Shown here: one piece after another, positions 1-7,594 of the stretch | Numbering within the stretch: position 1 is the first letter of the stretch | Layout: each line of letters opens with the position of its first letter | Assembly (NCBI GenBank): GCA_026708085.1 | Contig: JAPOVP010000065.1 | Coordinates: 1 to 54,120 of the forward strand | DNA length: 54,120 bases | Direction: 5' to 3' | Source: Caldilineaceae bacterium | GTDB lineage: Bacteria; Chloroflexota; Anaerolineae; Caldilineales; Caldilineaceae | Translations under genes and position numbers: made by a program | The notes under the pieces: generated by a model | The model's database searches: none | What the model was told of the DNA's origin: nothing | What the model saw: only the letters and a program-made list of their open reading frames with translations

Positions 1-55
1 GCGTTGCGGGGGCGGAGCCCCCGCACAAGGGAGGGCCGAATAGGCCCGACCGCCC
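1..55 (+). repeat. Family A palindromic repeat, copy 1 (left-truncated by window edge)
   Basis: This is the right part of an approximately 85-base element that recurs at 15324-15407 and 45009-45093. It contains a perfect 8-bp stem with a GGA loop (GCGGGGGC / GCCCCCGC), then CACAAGGGAGG, then a second small hairpin GGGCC-GAATA-GGCCC, and ends ACCGCCC. The left half lies outside the window. No coding frame is associated with it. It is best described as a REP/MITE-like dispersed intergenic repeat; no transposase that could mobilise it is seen nearby. Confidence 0.85.
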
Positions 56-470
56 GACTGCAGCGGTCAGTGGTTAGTGGTCAGTGAGGGCGCTTAGTCT
101 GCCGGAGATAGGAATGGGGCTATGCGCGGCTTGGATGCGGCCCAGAGGTATGCGAGAGTTCGCCACTGTTTTGGGAGGCACCCGAATCTTGACGTAGATA
201 GGCCAAATCGGGATCACAAGTCACAGATTCCGGGTCGGACCTAGGCTGTTGGGCGAGGCCGGCAGACAGGGTGAGGGTTTACTCCCAGACACCGGCCTGA
301 AACTATAATCGTAGCGTCTTGGCGAAATGGAAACAGATAGGGCGCTGTCTGTAAGGTAGTCTATTTCGAGTGTATGCTGATCGGGCAAAGGCAGTTCATT
401 TGTGGCATAATTGACGACACGCGAGCGGATACCCAACAAGAAACGCTTCCAATTCCATAGGGAGGTCTCT
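56..470. other. Non-coding leader region before the first gene
   Basis: About 415 bases with no convincing gene. At 66-80 there is the short motif GTCAGTGGTTAGTGG, which recurs exactly at 52219-52233. A perfect TATAAT hexamer sits at 304-309, but no acceptable -35 box is found 16-18 bases upstream, so I do not call a promoter. A short reverse-strand open frame (221-439) has no recognisable similarity and no ribosome binding site. Confidence 0.6.
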
Positions 471-1202
471 GTGCATTCAGAAACATACCGCGACTATTGG
501 GAGAAGGGCTGGGCGGTGGAAGAGGGTGTGTTCAGCCGAGAAGAGGCCGAGAGGATTGCCCAGATTGCACTCGACTTGAGTCAGCAGGAGCTGAGCAGGG
601 AAGGCGACGGATATGTGGTCGACAAGTCGGAAGGTGGAGAGATTGCACCGCGCAAGATCGACACGCCGTTTCTGAAGAAAAGCGAGTTTCAGTCGTTCAT
701 TCTGGACGAGCGTTTGACAGCTTTGCTGGCGAATCTGCTGGGCGCTTCGCCCCTGCTGTCGGGCGATCAGATTTTCATGAAACCGCCCCATTTTGGCTCG
801 GCCAAGCCATACCACCAGGACAACTTCTATTTTCAGTGCCATCCCGGCGACCATGTGATCACGGCCTGGATAGCGTTGGACGACGTCGAGGAGGAAAATG
901 GCTGTCTGCGCTACATTGACGGCTCTCACAAGGGTCCGATCCTGCCGCATGAAGCGGTTCCTGGGGAACCGTACAACCTGGTGCCGCCGCCGGACCTGAT
1001 CGACCTGGAGAAGGAGTCGCTGGCCCTGGTCAAGAAGGGGGGCGTGGTGTTTCACCACAGCCAGGCGCTGCATACGTCCCATCGAAACGAGTCGGACCGG
1101 TGGCGCCGAGGGTATGCTACTCATTGGGTGACCGCCGACGTAACTTGCACGAAGAACACGCTCGACAAGGCTTACTTCCGCCGCGATGACTATCCCGCTT
1201 AA
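471..1202 (+). CDS. Phytanoyl-CoA dioxygenase (PhyH) family oxygenase
   Basis: An Fe(II)/2-oxoglutarate-dependent oxygenase of the PhyH family, about 243 residues, cytoplasmic. The iron triad is visible as H115-x-D117 (in KPYHQDNFYF) and the distal H201 (in QALHTSHRN), with R205 a candidate for binding the 2-oxoglutarate carboxylate. I start at the GTG at 471 because GGAGG lies 5 bases before it; the frame is open to a TTG at 411, which has no ribosome site. The family hydroxylates very varied small molecules, so the substrate cannot be given. It lies 112 bases upstream of an ABC importer lipoprotein on the same strand and may belong with it. Confidence 0.9.
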   Translation: MHSETYRDYWEKGWAVEEGVFSREEAERIAQIALDLSQQELSREGDGYVVDKSEGGEIAPRKIDTPFLKKSEFQSFILDERLTALLANLLGASPLLSGDQIFMKPPHFGSAKPYHQDNFYFQCHPGDHVITAWIALDDVEEENGCLRYIDGSHKGPILPHEAVPGEPYNLVPPPDLIDLEKESLALVKKGGVVFHHSQALHTSHRNESDRWRRGYATHWVTADVTCTKNTLDKAYFRRDDYPA

Positions 1203-1314
1203 CTTTAGCGGGCAGGGCGGCGACTCACCTCGTAGTTGGTACCACGGCTACATAGCGGTCCTCTTGATAATGCAAATTCGATTGTTCAGAATCCATCCAA
1301 AGGAGACGCCTTTC

Positions 1315-2487
1315 ATGAATCGCTCGATTGTTTCACTCTTGTTGATTGCTTTGCTGGCACTCATTTTGAGCGCTTGTGTTGCGCCAGCCCCCGCTGCTCC
1401 TGCAGCCGAGGAGGAGCAGATGGAGGCTGAGGAAGAGCCTAAGGCTGAAGGGGCGGCCGATGCAGACAGCGAGGCTGAATTTGAACGTATTCTGGCCTGC
1501 GTGGAAGAGAATTTCCCGGCCGAAAGCTATTTCACGAATGAGCTTCTGCCATCGGTGGATGCGGCCTGGGAGCCGATGGAATGCGACAGCGTGGATAGCA
1601 TCAAGGTAGGGATGCCGTGGGTGTTGAACGATGAGGAGGCTCCCTGGTACAACGCGATTGAGCTGGGTTACTTCGCCGACGTCTGCTTGGAAGTTGAGCT
1701 GGTGGCAGGCGGCCCTGGCGTGGACCATCTGCAGACTCTTGCTGGCGGCGCCGTTGACATCGCAGTCGTTGCCGGAGGCAGCCGCGTACCATCGATCGTC
1801 TCCAGCCCCACGCCAGCGGACGTCGTTGCCGTGGGTACATTCCTCAAGCACAGTCCCTATATCTGGTTGGGTCTCGACCCGGATACGCCGCAGGACCAGC
1901 GCTCTGACAAGGTATTGACGCCGCAGGACTTCATCGGCAAGAGAGTAGGTCTCCAAGGCGCTGACGACTACCTGTTCAATTTCATGTCCAACAAGCACGG
2001 CATTCCCGCTGATGAGGTCGAGTTGATGGAGGCGGGCTTCACTCCGGATCCGGTTCTCATGGGTGCGATGGACTACATCGGCGCCTGGATCGTGAACCAG
2101 CCGCGGCTGCTGGAGGAGAAGGGTTTCATGAATTGGGTGGCTTTCCGGTTCAGCGACTGGGGTTGGGACGGATACGGTGATGTGACGGTCGTGCGTCGGG
2201 AGACTTTCGAGGAGAATCCCGATCTGGTGCGCCGCTTCCTAGCCGCTCAAACGGCGGGACTGAACTATCTGCTCGAGAATCCTGATGAATCTGCCGAGAT
2301 CGCGGTGGTGTACGGGATTGACGCGCAGCTTACAAAGGAGCAGGCGCTGCGCCGATTCGAGTTACAGGAAGCTCTTGTGCTCGGGAGCGACGATCTGCCC
2401 GTGTCCCACATGTCGGCAGATCGCTGGAATACGCAGGTGGCCTCGATGATCCAGTATGACCAGCTTCAGCTTGAGGCCTGCGAATAG
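1315..2487 (+). CDS. ABC importer substrate-binding lipoprotein, NMT1/THI5-like (paralogue 1)
   Basis: A periplasmic-binding-fold protein of the NMT1/SsuA/TauA/ThiY type, about 391 residues. The leader MNRSIVSLLLIALLALILSA ends at the lipobox cysteine C21 and is followed by an Ala/Pro/Glu-rich tether, as in a membrane-anchored lipoprotein. ATG 1315 is chosen because AAAGGAG is 9 bases upstream; the open frame extends to 1186 without a better site. The mature part has the family pattern of a targeting segment (WYNAIELGYF), a variable ligand cleft and a conserved C-terminal helical part. It closely resembles the next gene throughout (PWYNA, HSPYIWLGLD, DTPQDQRS are shared), so the two arose by duplication. 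The family binds thiamine pyrimidine, riboflavin, sulfonates or nitrate, so the ligand here is unknown. Confidence 0.9.
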   Translation: MNRSIVSLLLIALLALILSACVAPAPAAPAAEEEQMEAEEEPKAEGAADADSEAEFERILACVEENFPAESYFTNELLPSVDAAWEPMECDSVDSIKVGMPWVLNDEEAPWYNAIELGYFADVCLEVELVAGGPGVDHLQTLAGGAVDIAVVAGGSRVPSIVSSPTPADVVAVGTFLKHSPYIWLGLDPDTPQDQRSDKVLTPQDFIGKRVGLQGADDYLFNFMSNKHGIPADEVELMEAGFTPDPVLMGAMDYIGAWIVNQPRLLEEKGFMNWVAFRFSDWGWDGYGDVTVVRRETFEENPDLVRRFLAAQTAGLNYLLENPDESAEIAVVYGIDAQLTKEQALRRFELQEALVLGSDDLPVSHMSADRWNTQVASMIQYDQLQLEACE

Positions 2488-2514
2488 TCGGTGCGAAGAG
2501 CTAGAATGTGCTCA

Positions 2515-2540
2515 GAGAGGTGTCTTCCCCAGACACTCTC
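2515..2540 (+). other. RNA hairpin just after the first binding-protein gene
   Basis: A 10-bp stem with one bulged G and a TCCCC loop: GAGAGGTGTCT pairs with AGACACTCTC. It begins 27 bases after the stop codon of the first lipoprotein gene. It has no T tract, so alone it would not be a terminator. A 3' stem-loop that protects the message of an abundant binding protein is a known arrangement in ABC operons; that role is inference here. Confidence 0.6.
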
Positions 2541-2587
2541 CGTAGCGGATGCCACTCGACAGAATTCGTACTCTAGAGAATGACCTT

Positions 2588-2646
2588 CGAGAGGGAAGCC
2601 GAGGGTAGGGGCAATGCTCCTGTCCTTGGCCCTTCTCGTATTTTTT
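2588..2646 (+). terminator. Strong intrinsic terminator between the two binding-protein genes
   Basis: A long, almost continuous stem formed by 2588-2612 and 2616-2638. The outer arm CGAGAGGG pairs with CCTTCTCG, an AA bulge follows, then GCCGAGG pairs with CCTTGGC, and the inner AGGGGC pairs with GCTCCT around an AAT loop; several pairs are G-U. It is followed immediately by TATTTTTT (2639-2646). This is the classical shape of a rho-independent terminator on the + strand. It lies 107 bases before the start of the second lipoprotein gene, so it either ends a separate unit or attenuates transcription of the genes downstream. Confidence 0.8.
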
Positions 2647-2752
2647 GCATATTACTCTGGAGATTTTACTACGGGTCCAGTGCTTTTTTCACCATTCAGC
2701 AGATTTGAGTGACAGATCCTCCAACGTATACGTTTTCCAGGAGGAAAAAGGA

Positions 2753-3901
2753 ATGCGCATCAATAATCTTTATCTCTTGTTGTATGTATTGCCGGCACTG
2801 CTTCTAAGCGCTTGCACCTTTCCGGTTCTTATCCCCGAGACGGAGGCAGGGCTAGGCGCTGTCACCGGGAACTCCGCTGATATTGAGGCCGAGTTTGAGC
2901 GGCTGTTGGCCTGTGTTGAAGAGAGCTTTCCGGCTGAAAACTACACTACTAATGCGTTCCTGCCCGACCTCGATACCGCCTGGGAACCCATGAATTGCGA
3001 GAGTATGGACCAGGTAAAGGTTGGGATGTCCTGGATACTAAATGACGGTGGCGCGCCGTGGTACAACGCGGTCGAACTCGGTTTTTTCAATGATGTATGT
3101 CTGGAGGCCGAACTGGTGCGCGGGGGATCGGGTATGGGCCACCTGCAAACTCTGATGGATGGCGGTGTTGATTTCGCTGTCAGCGCCGGGGGCAGCTTGA
3201 TTCCCGGCCTGCTCACGGGACACGATGGGGCAGATATTGTTGCCGTCGGCGCAATGATCAAGCACAGCCCATACATCTGGTTGGGACTGGACCACGATAC
3301 GCCCCAAGACCAGCGCTCCGAAAGGAGGCTGACGCCGCAGGACTTCATTGGCAAGACGATCGGACTACACGAGGGAGAAGGCTATTTCTTCGACCTCATT
3401 TCGGGAAGGCACGGCATCTCTCCGGACCAGGTTGAGCTTGTCGTGACCGGATATTCGCCGGAACCATTGATTGAGGGGGAGATGGACTTCACCGGGGCCT
3501 GGCTAATCAATGAGCCCCGACTTTTGGAGGCGCAGGGATACATGAACTGGGTGGCGTTCCAGTTCAGCGAGTGGGGCTGGGACGATTATTCGGAGGTCCT
3601 GGTCGTGCGGCGGTCGATGCTGGAAGAAAACGCCGACCTGGTGCGGCGCTATCTGGCGGCAGTCATTCAAGGGCTAAGGCATGTAATTGAGGACCCCGAA
3701 GACTCCGCCGAGATCGCAGTCAGGTATGCGGTCGACGTGGAACTGACGAAGGAACAGGCTCTGCGAAGATACGAGCTTCAGGAGGCCCTTGTAGCCGGGG
3801 CTGACGAACTGCCCCTGGGCCACATGTCGGCCGAGCGTTGGAACAGGCAGGTGGCCTCGTTGATCCAGTTTGGCCAGATGGAACTACCCATGTGCGAGTA
3901 G
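2753..3901 (+). CDS. ABC importer substrate-binding lipoprotein, NMT1/THI5-like (paralogue 2)
   Basis: The second binding lipoprotein of the cluster, about 382 residues. Its leader MRINNLYLLLYVLPALLLSA ends at lipobox cysteine C21. ATG 2753 follows AGGAGGAAAAAGGA; the upstream open frame to 2645 begins in the terminator T tract and cannot be the real start. It can be aligned end to end with the preceding gene (shared AWEPM, PWYNA, HSPYIWLGLD, DTPQDQRS, FMNW/YMNWVAF, WGWD, HMSA.RWN.QVAS), with the linker after the lipobox being the most different. It is 24 bases upstream of the ATPase gene, so it is the binding protein most directly co-transcribed with the transporter. Confidence 0.9.
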   Translation: MRINNLYLLLYVLPALLLSACTFPVLIPETEAGLGAVTGNSADIEAEFERLLACVEESFPAENYTTNAFLPDLDTAWEPMNCESMDQVKVGMSWILNDGGAPWYNAVELGFFNDVCLEAELVRGGSGMGHLQTLMDGGVDFAVSAGGSLIPGLLTGHDGADIVAVGAMIKHSPYIWLGLDHDTPQDQRSERRLTPQDFIGKTIGLHEGEGYFFDLISGRHGISPDQVELVVTGYSPEPLIEGEMDFTGAWLINEPRLLEAQGYMNWVAFQFSEWGWDDYSEVLVVRRSMLEENADLVRRYLAAVIQGLRHVIEDPEDSAEIAVRYAVDVELTKEQALRRYELQEALVAGADELPLGHMSAERWNRQVASLIQFGQMELPMCE

Positions 3902-3925
3902 GCGCAGAAGAGGACAAAAACCGCA

Positions 3926-4678
3926 TTGACTATCGAGTTTTCGCAGGTCAGCAAAAGGTTTGGCGACATTGAGGCGTTACAGGAGGTCAGCCTAACCGTT
4001 CAGGACGGCGAGTTTGTCACCCTGATAGGCCCGTCGGGCTGCGGCAAGACGACGATGTTGCGCATCGCTGCCGGACTGGAGGAACCCAGCAATGGCGAGG
4101 TGCGGGTCAACGGGGACACGCCCAGGAATGCTTGCCGCCAGCACCAGATTGGGGTTGCTTTTCAACGCCCTGCCTTGCTGGCGTCCCGTTCGGCGTTGAG
4201 CAATGTCAGCATGACGTTAGAAATTACTGGCCGGGACGGTGCACTGTCACCGGATGAACTGCTGACCGACTTTGGACTGGGAGAGTTTCACCATCACTAT
4301 CCACACCAGCTATCGGGCGGGATGCAGCAGCGGGTCAATATTGCCGCCGCGCTTGTTCACAATCCGGCTATTCTGCTGCTGGATGAACCGTTCGGCGCGC
4401 TGGACGAGTTGACGCGGGAGGCGATGGGGGAATGGCTGGGCGGCGTCCTGAGCAGGTCAGCCAAGACGGTAATCTTCGTTACGCACAGTGTTGAGGAGGC
4501 CACAATTCTGTCCGACAGAGTGGTTGTGCTGTCAGCCCGCCCAGGGCGGATTGCGGAAGTCATCGAGGTCGGGTTGCCGCGGCCGCGTTCGAGGGCTTCG
4601 CGGACAGACGAAAACTACCTGCGCGAGGTGGCGCGTGTGCGCACTTCGCTCTACCGAGCCGTCGAGTTGAGCAACTGA
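3926..4678 (+). CDS. ABC importer ATP-binding protein (SsuB/TauB/ThiZ type)
   Basis: The cytoplasmic ATPase subunit, 250 residues. Walker A is GPSGCGKTT (residues 35-43), the Q loop is around FQRPAL, the signature motif is LSGGMQQR, Walker B is ILLLDEPFGALD, and the switch histidine is in VTHSVEEA. Size and motifs fit the nitrate/sulfonate/taurine/thiamine-precursor family. The start is TTG 3926, preceded by AGAAGAGGA. Only one ATPase gene is present for the two binding proteins, so both presumably use the same membrane complex. Confidence 0.93.
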   Translation: MTIEFSQVSKRFGDIEALQEVSLTVQDGEFVTLIGPSGCGKTTMLRIAAGLEEPSNGEVRVNGDTPRNACRQHQIGVAFQRPALLASRSALSNVSMTLEITGRDGALSPDELLTDFGLGEFHHHYPHQLSGGMQQRVNIAAALVHNPAILLLDEPFGALDELTREAMGEWLGGVLSRSAKTVIFVTHSVEEATILSDRVVVLSARPGRIAEVIEVGLPRPRSRASRTDENYLREVARVRTSLYRAVELSN

Positions 4679-4775
4679 GGCGCTGATCAGGAACTCGCGT
4701 TGGGGACACTGAGCAGAACCAGTATTGGCCATCGCTACAGTTTCCGTTGGCATCACTAACGACAGGGTAATGCCT

Positions 4776-5525
4776 ATGAACGATCGTCTTGCCTATCTCA
4801 TAATGTTGGTCTCCGTGCCTATCCTGTGGGTCCTGGCGATACAGATTACGGGCTTTCCGTCCTTCCTGCTACCCCCTCCTGACATGGTTGGTGACGTATT
4901 GTGGACGGAGCGGGAGCTACTGGCTTCTCACACGTGGACCACGATTGTAGAGGCTTTGACCGGATACGCGGTTGCCAACGCGATCGCGATTGCCCTGTCG
5001 ATCTCGTTCCTCTATTTGCCGTGGATGGAGTCTCTGGCGCTTCCGTGGACGGTAATCATCAAGAACGTACCATTTGTGACGATTGCCAGTATTCTGATCA
5101 TCATTCTCGGTGACACGCCGCTTCCCAAGATCATAATCGTGGTCCTGATCACCTTTTTTCCAATTCTGGCGAACGTGACAAAAGGGCTGAAATCGGCAGA
5201 CCCGGTGCTGCTGGACAGGATGCAGACTCTGGACTCCAGCCAGTGGGAGATTTTCACGAAGGTACGCTGGCCGAGTGCACTCCCGTACTATATTGCTGCT
5301 CATGAGATCGCGTTCACCGGCAGCATAATCGGTGCAGTCGTTGCGGAGTGGCTGTTTGCCCGCAAGGGTCTCGGATATCTCATTGTACAATCGATGTCAC
5401 AGTACCGAGCCGACAGAGTTTGGGCGGTAACGATCGTGGCCAGCGCGCTTGCGGTGGGAGCCTATTTGCTGGTTAAGGTAATTGAGAAGTATCTTTTCCG
5501 CTGGCAGGTCGAGGACTTAAGTTGA
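4776..5525 (+). CDS. ABC importer permease (SsuC/TauC/ThiX type)
   Basis: A membrane subunit of about 249 residues with roughly six hydrophobic segments. Its coupling-loop region (the EAA motif of BPD_transp_1) is AHEIAFTGSIIGAVVAEW. I choose ATG 4776 because ACAGGG lies 8 bases upstream; ATG 4770 and TTG 4725 are also in frame. It follows the ATPase by about 100 bases. With a single permease gene the channel would be a homodimer. It is followed after 37 bases by a phosphorylase-fold gene on the same strand. Confidence 0.9.
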   Translation: MNDRLAYLIMLVSVPILWVLAIQITGFPSFLLPPPDMVGDVLWTERELLASHTWTTIVEALTGYAVANAIAIALSISFLYLPWMESLALPWTVIIKNVPFVTIASILIIILGDTPLPKIIIVVLITFFPILANVTKGLKSADPVLLDRMQTLDSSQWEIFTKVRWPSALPYYIAAHEIAFTGSIIGAVVAEWLFARKGLGYLIVQSMSQYRADRVWAVTIVASALAVGAYLLVKVIEKYLFRWQVEDLS

Positions 5526-5562
5526 CTGCCGGCACTCCTCTTTTCGCACACTGGAAAGCAAC

Positions 5563-6549
5563 ATGTACCCGAAAATAGATCCTACAGTCGAGTACGACGG
5601 GCCTGTGGCCGAATTCGCTTCGTTCACCGGAAGTCCTCTCTGGGGATACGGTATCGAAGGCGTGCTCGAACGGGCTGTAACACAGGGATGGACAGTTTCA
5701 AGCAGGGAACGGTTGAACACGCCTTACGGGCTTTCGCCCCTGGTCGTCCATCTGGTCGCAGCAAACGGGCGCGACGTGATCTGGATTCCCTCCTACGGCG
5801 AGGTCTTGGGAGAGGACTCGCTATATCACCTTAATTTCGAAAAGTGTTTCTGGGTGATCTGGCAAGCAGGTGTGAAGGTGATGATGGTAGGCGGCACGTC
5901 CGGGATTGCCGACTGGCGTCAGGGCGACATCGCCGTTCGCCCCGGCGACGTCGTACTGCCGTGGAGTTTCTACACGCGGCCGGTGCATCGCGGATTGCCC
6001 GGCACGCAGTTCGAGAGCATGTGGTCCAAGTGCCGCTTCCTGCTGGGCGATCCCTTCTGCCCGGAGCTGCAGACGTTGATGGCGTCGAAGCTGGCGCCCT
6101 ATGCTCAGAGCGGCCAGATTAGAAAGGTGCGGACGCCTGCCGACACGCGCGTCGCCATGATCGTGCCCGAATCGATAACCTTCGAGTCCGATTTCGACAT
6201 CCTGCACTGGATGGCCGTCTCCAAGATGGCTTCCGAATTCCAGCCGGACCGGCCACCCATCGTTACTCTGCACGGCGACTGCCTCAACCCGCTTCTGTCC
6301 CGTTATCTTGGCATCCATGTTCTCTACTACCACATGGTAAGCAACTACGCTCACGGGTTGGAGCCGGAGCACGACATTCACAGTACCATCAACCACCTGT
6401 ACACCGAGGTATTCCCTGAAATCGCACTGTCTCTGGAACTGGAACTGCTGGCTTCGATGCCGGTTCCGGACGGCGGGGGCTGCCAATGCACAAGCAGCCT
6501 GGGCGTTGCGCCGCCAGTTTTCAGTCAATCTCTTACGCAGCCGGCTTGA
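5563..6549 (+). CDS. Divergent nucleoside-phosphorylase (MTAP/PNP-like) fold protein A
   Basis: About 328 residues with no signal peptide. Several segments resemble the 5'-methylthioadenosine phosphorylase/PNP superfamily: MVGGTSGIADW in the place of the CGS-L loop, GDIAVRPGDVVLP after it, DPFCPELQTLM (compare EPFCP in MTAP), and a C-terminal stretch ending VSNYAHG where MTAP has a base-recognising Asp region. The similarity is remote and the phosphate-binding residues are not clearly preserved, so it may not be a phosphorylase in the strict sense. It lies 37 bases after the ABC permease and 90 before a second member of the same fold, on the same strand. Confidence 0.65.
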   Translation: MYPKIDPTVEYDGPVAEFASFTGSPLWGYGIEGVLERAVTQGWTVSSRERLNTPYGLSPLVVHLVAANGRDVIWIPSYGEVLGEDSLYHLNFEKCFWVIWQAGVKVMMVGGTSGIADWRQGDIAVRPGDVVLPWSFYTRPVHRGLPGTQFESMWSKCRFLLGDPFCPELQTLMASKLAPYAQSGQIRKVRTPADTRVAMIVPESITFESDFDILHWMAVSKMASEFQPDRPPIVTLHGDCLNPLLSRYLGIHVLYYHMVSNYAHGLEPEHDIHSTINHLYTEVFPEIALSLELELLASMPVPDGGGCQCTSSLGVAPPVFSQSLTQPA

Positions 6550-6582
6550 CTGCCCTGGCTCCGGCAATTCAGTGATGAGCCT

Positions 6583-6627
6583 GGCAAGAATAGAGCCACA
6601 TTCGCAATCAGCTGACAAGAATAGAAC
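6583..6627 (+). repeat. Short direct repeat upstream of phosphorylase-like gene B
   Basis: Two 14-base sequences, GGCAAGAATAGAGC at 6583-6596 and GACAAGAATAGAAC at 6614-6627, match at 12 positions and start 31 bases apart, about three helical turns. They lie directly before the ribosome site of the next gene. They could be an operator pair or chance; nothing else in the window matches them. Confidence 0.35.
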
Positions 6628-6639
6628 AGGAAAGATACA

Positions 6640-7539
6640 GTGACGACGATTCCAACAGCAAGCTATGCTTTGATAGGCGGCTCCGGCACTTGGGGGGCTC
6701 GCTTCCCCGAGGATCTGGAGATGCCCAATGTTGAAATGACCGACTATTTTGAGGCGTTCGACACGCCGTTTGGCCGGACTGCGCCGTTCAAATTGCTGCG
6801 TATAGGCGGCCAGAACGTCTTGCGCACGGCGATGCACGGCATGTGGGACCACGGAGGGGGACAGGGATCGCGGCCGCGGACGCCGTGGCTGGCGGCGAAA
6901 CAGGTGGGCTGGGTGCTGGAACAGGCCGGGGTCCAGTGGGCGATGGTCGAGGCATCGGTGGGGGGAATACAGAGGCCGGACAAGCCGGGGGAGCCACTGC
7001 CGCCCTGGAGCGTCACGATCAACACGGACTACATGATGTTTTTCAGGCCGGAGGACGATCAGCCCTTTTTCGGCGGGCGCAAGCGGTCGGCACGGTTCAA
7101 GGACCCGTTCTGTCCTATCATGAGTGAGCACCTTTATGAGGCGGCGAAGAAGGAGCCTAAGTTTGCCGGTGTTTACAAGGACGCTATCTACGTATGCACG
7201 GCTTGGGGTCGCTTCGAGACTGCGAAGGAGATCCAGGTCTACGCTGAGATGGGCGCGCACGTCGTGGGCCATACGCTGGCACATGAGTTGCCGGTCTTCC
7301 GCAAGGCGGGCGTACGGCTTGCCTCGGTAGGCATCATCTCGAATCATGCCGAGGGTAGAGACGAATGGGTTGGCGACAATCCGGATGCGATGGCCGATTT
7401 CTATTTCAGCTGTCCTCACTATCTGGGGCCGGTGATGGTCAATGCCATGGAGGCGCTGATCGAGAGCGGTGTGGCGGCGCCCGAGGATCCGGACATTTAC
7501 CTCTACGGTCTAGGACAGTTCCCGGTTGAGGGGGCTTAG
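6640..7539 (+). CDS. Nucleoside-phosphorylase (MTAP/PNP-like) family protein B
   Basis: About 299 residues, cytoplasmic, GTG start with AGGAAAG upstream. The N-terminal IGGSGTWG matches the phosphate loop of MTAP (IGGSG). Further landmarks are MHGMWDHGG at the position of the catalytic RHG segment, EASVGGIQ in the position of the CGS loop, DPFCPIMSEHLYEAA, GRFETAKEIQ (compare PRFS-RAE), MGAHVVGHTLAHE and SVGIISNHAEG. The Arg before HG is Met here, and the purine-contacting Asp of MTAP is Asn (SNH). Such an Asn is known in 6-oxopurine phosphorylases. I infer a phosphorylase or hydrolase for an altered nucleoside; the pairing with an importer suggests salvage. Confidence 0.8.
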   Translation: MTTIPTASYALIGGSGTWGARFPEDLEMPNVEMTDYFEAFDTPFGRTAPFKLLRIGGQNVLRTAMHGMWDHGGGQGSRPRTPWLAAKQVGWVLEQAGVQWAMVEASVGGIQRPDKPGEPLPPWSVTINTDYMMFFRPEDDQPFFGGRKRSARFKDPFCPIMSEHLYEAAKKEPKFAGVYKDAIYVCTAWGRFETAKEIQVYAEMGAHVVGHTLAHELPVFRKAGVRLASVGIISNHAEGRDEWVGDNPDAMADFYFSCPHYLGPVMVNAMEALIESGVAAPEDPDIYLYGLGQFPVEGA

Positions 7540-7594
7540 ATTACCTATCGTTGTGAGCCAGACAGACATGTGAATTGACGGCGTACTCCGAGGC

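Noticed and set aside
304..309. TATAAT as promoter of the PhyH gene
   Set aside because: No -35 element at 16-18 bases and a distance of 160 bases to the start codon; kept only as a note.
5821..7419. A 532-codon open frame on the - strand
   Set aside because: It runs antisense across both phosphorylase-like genes, is very rich in Arg, Pro and His as expected from GC-rich antisense, and has no domain pattern or ribosome site.
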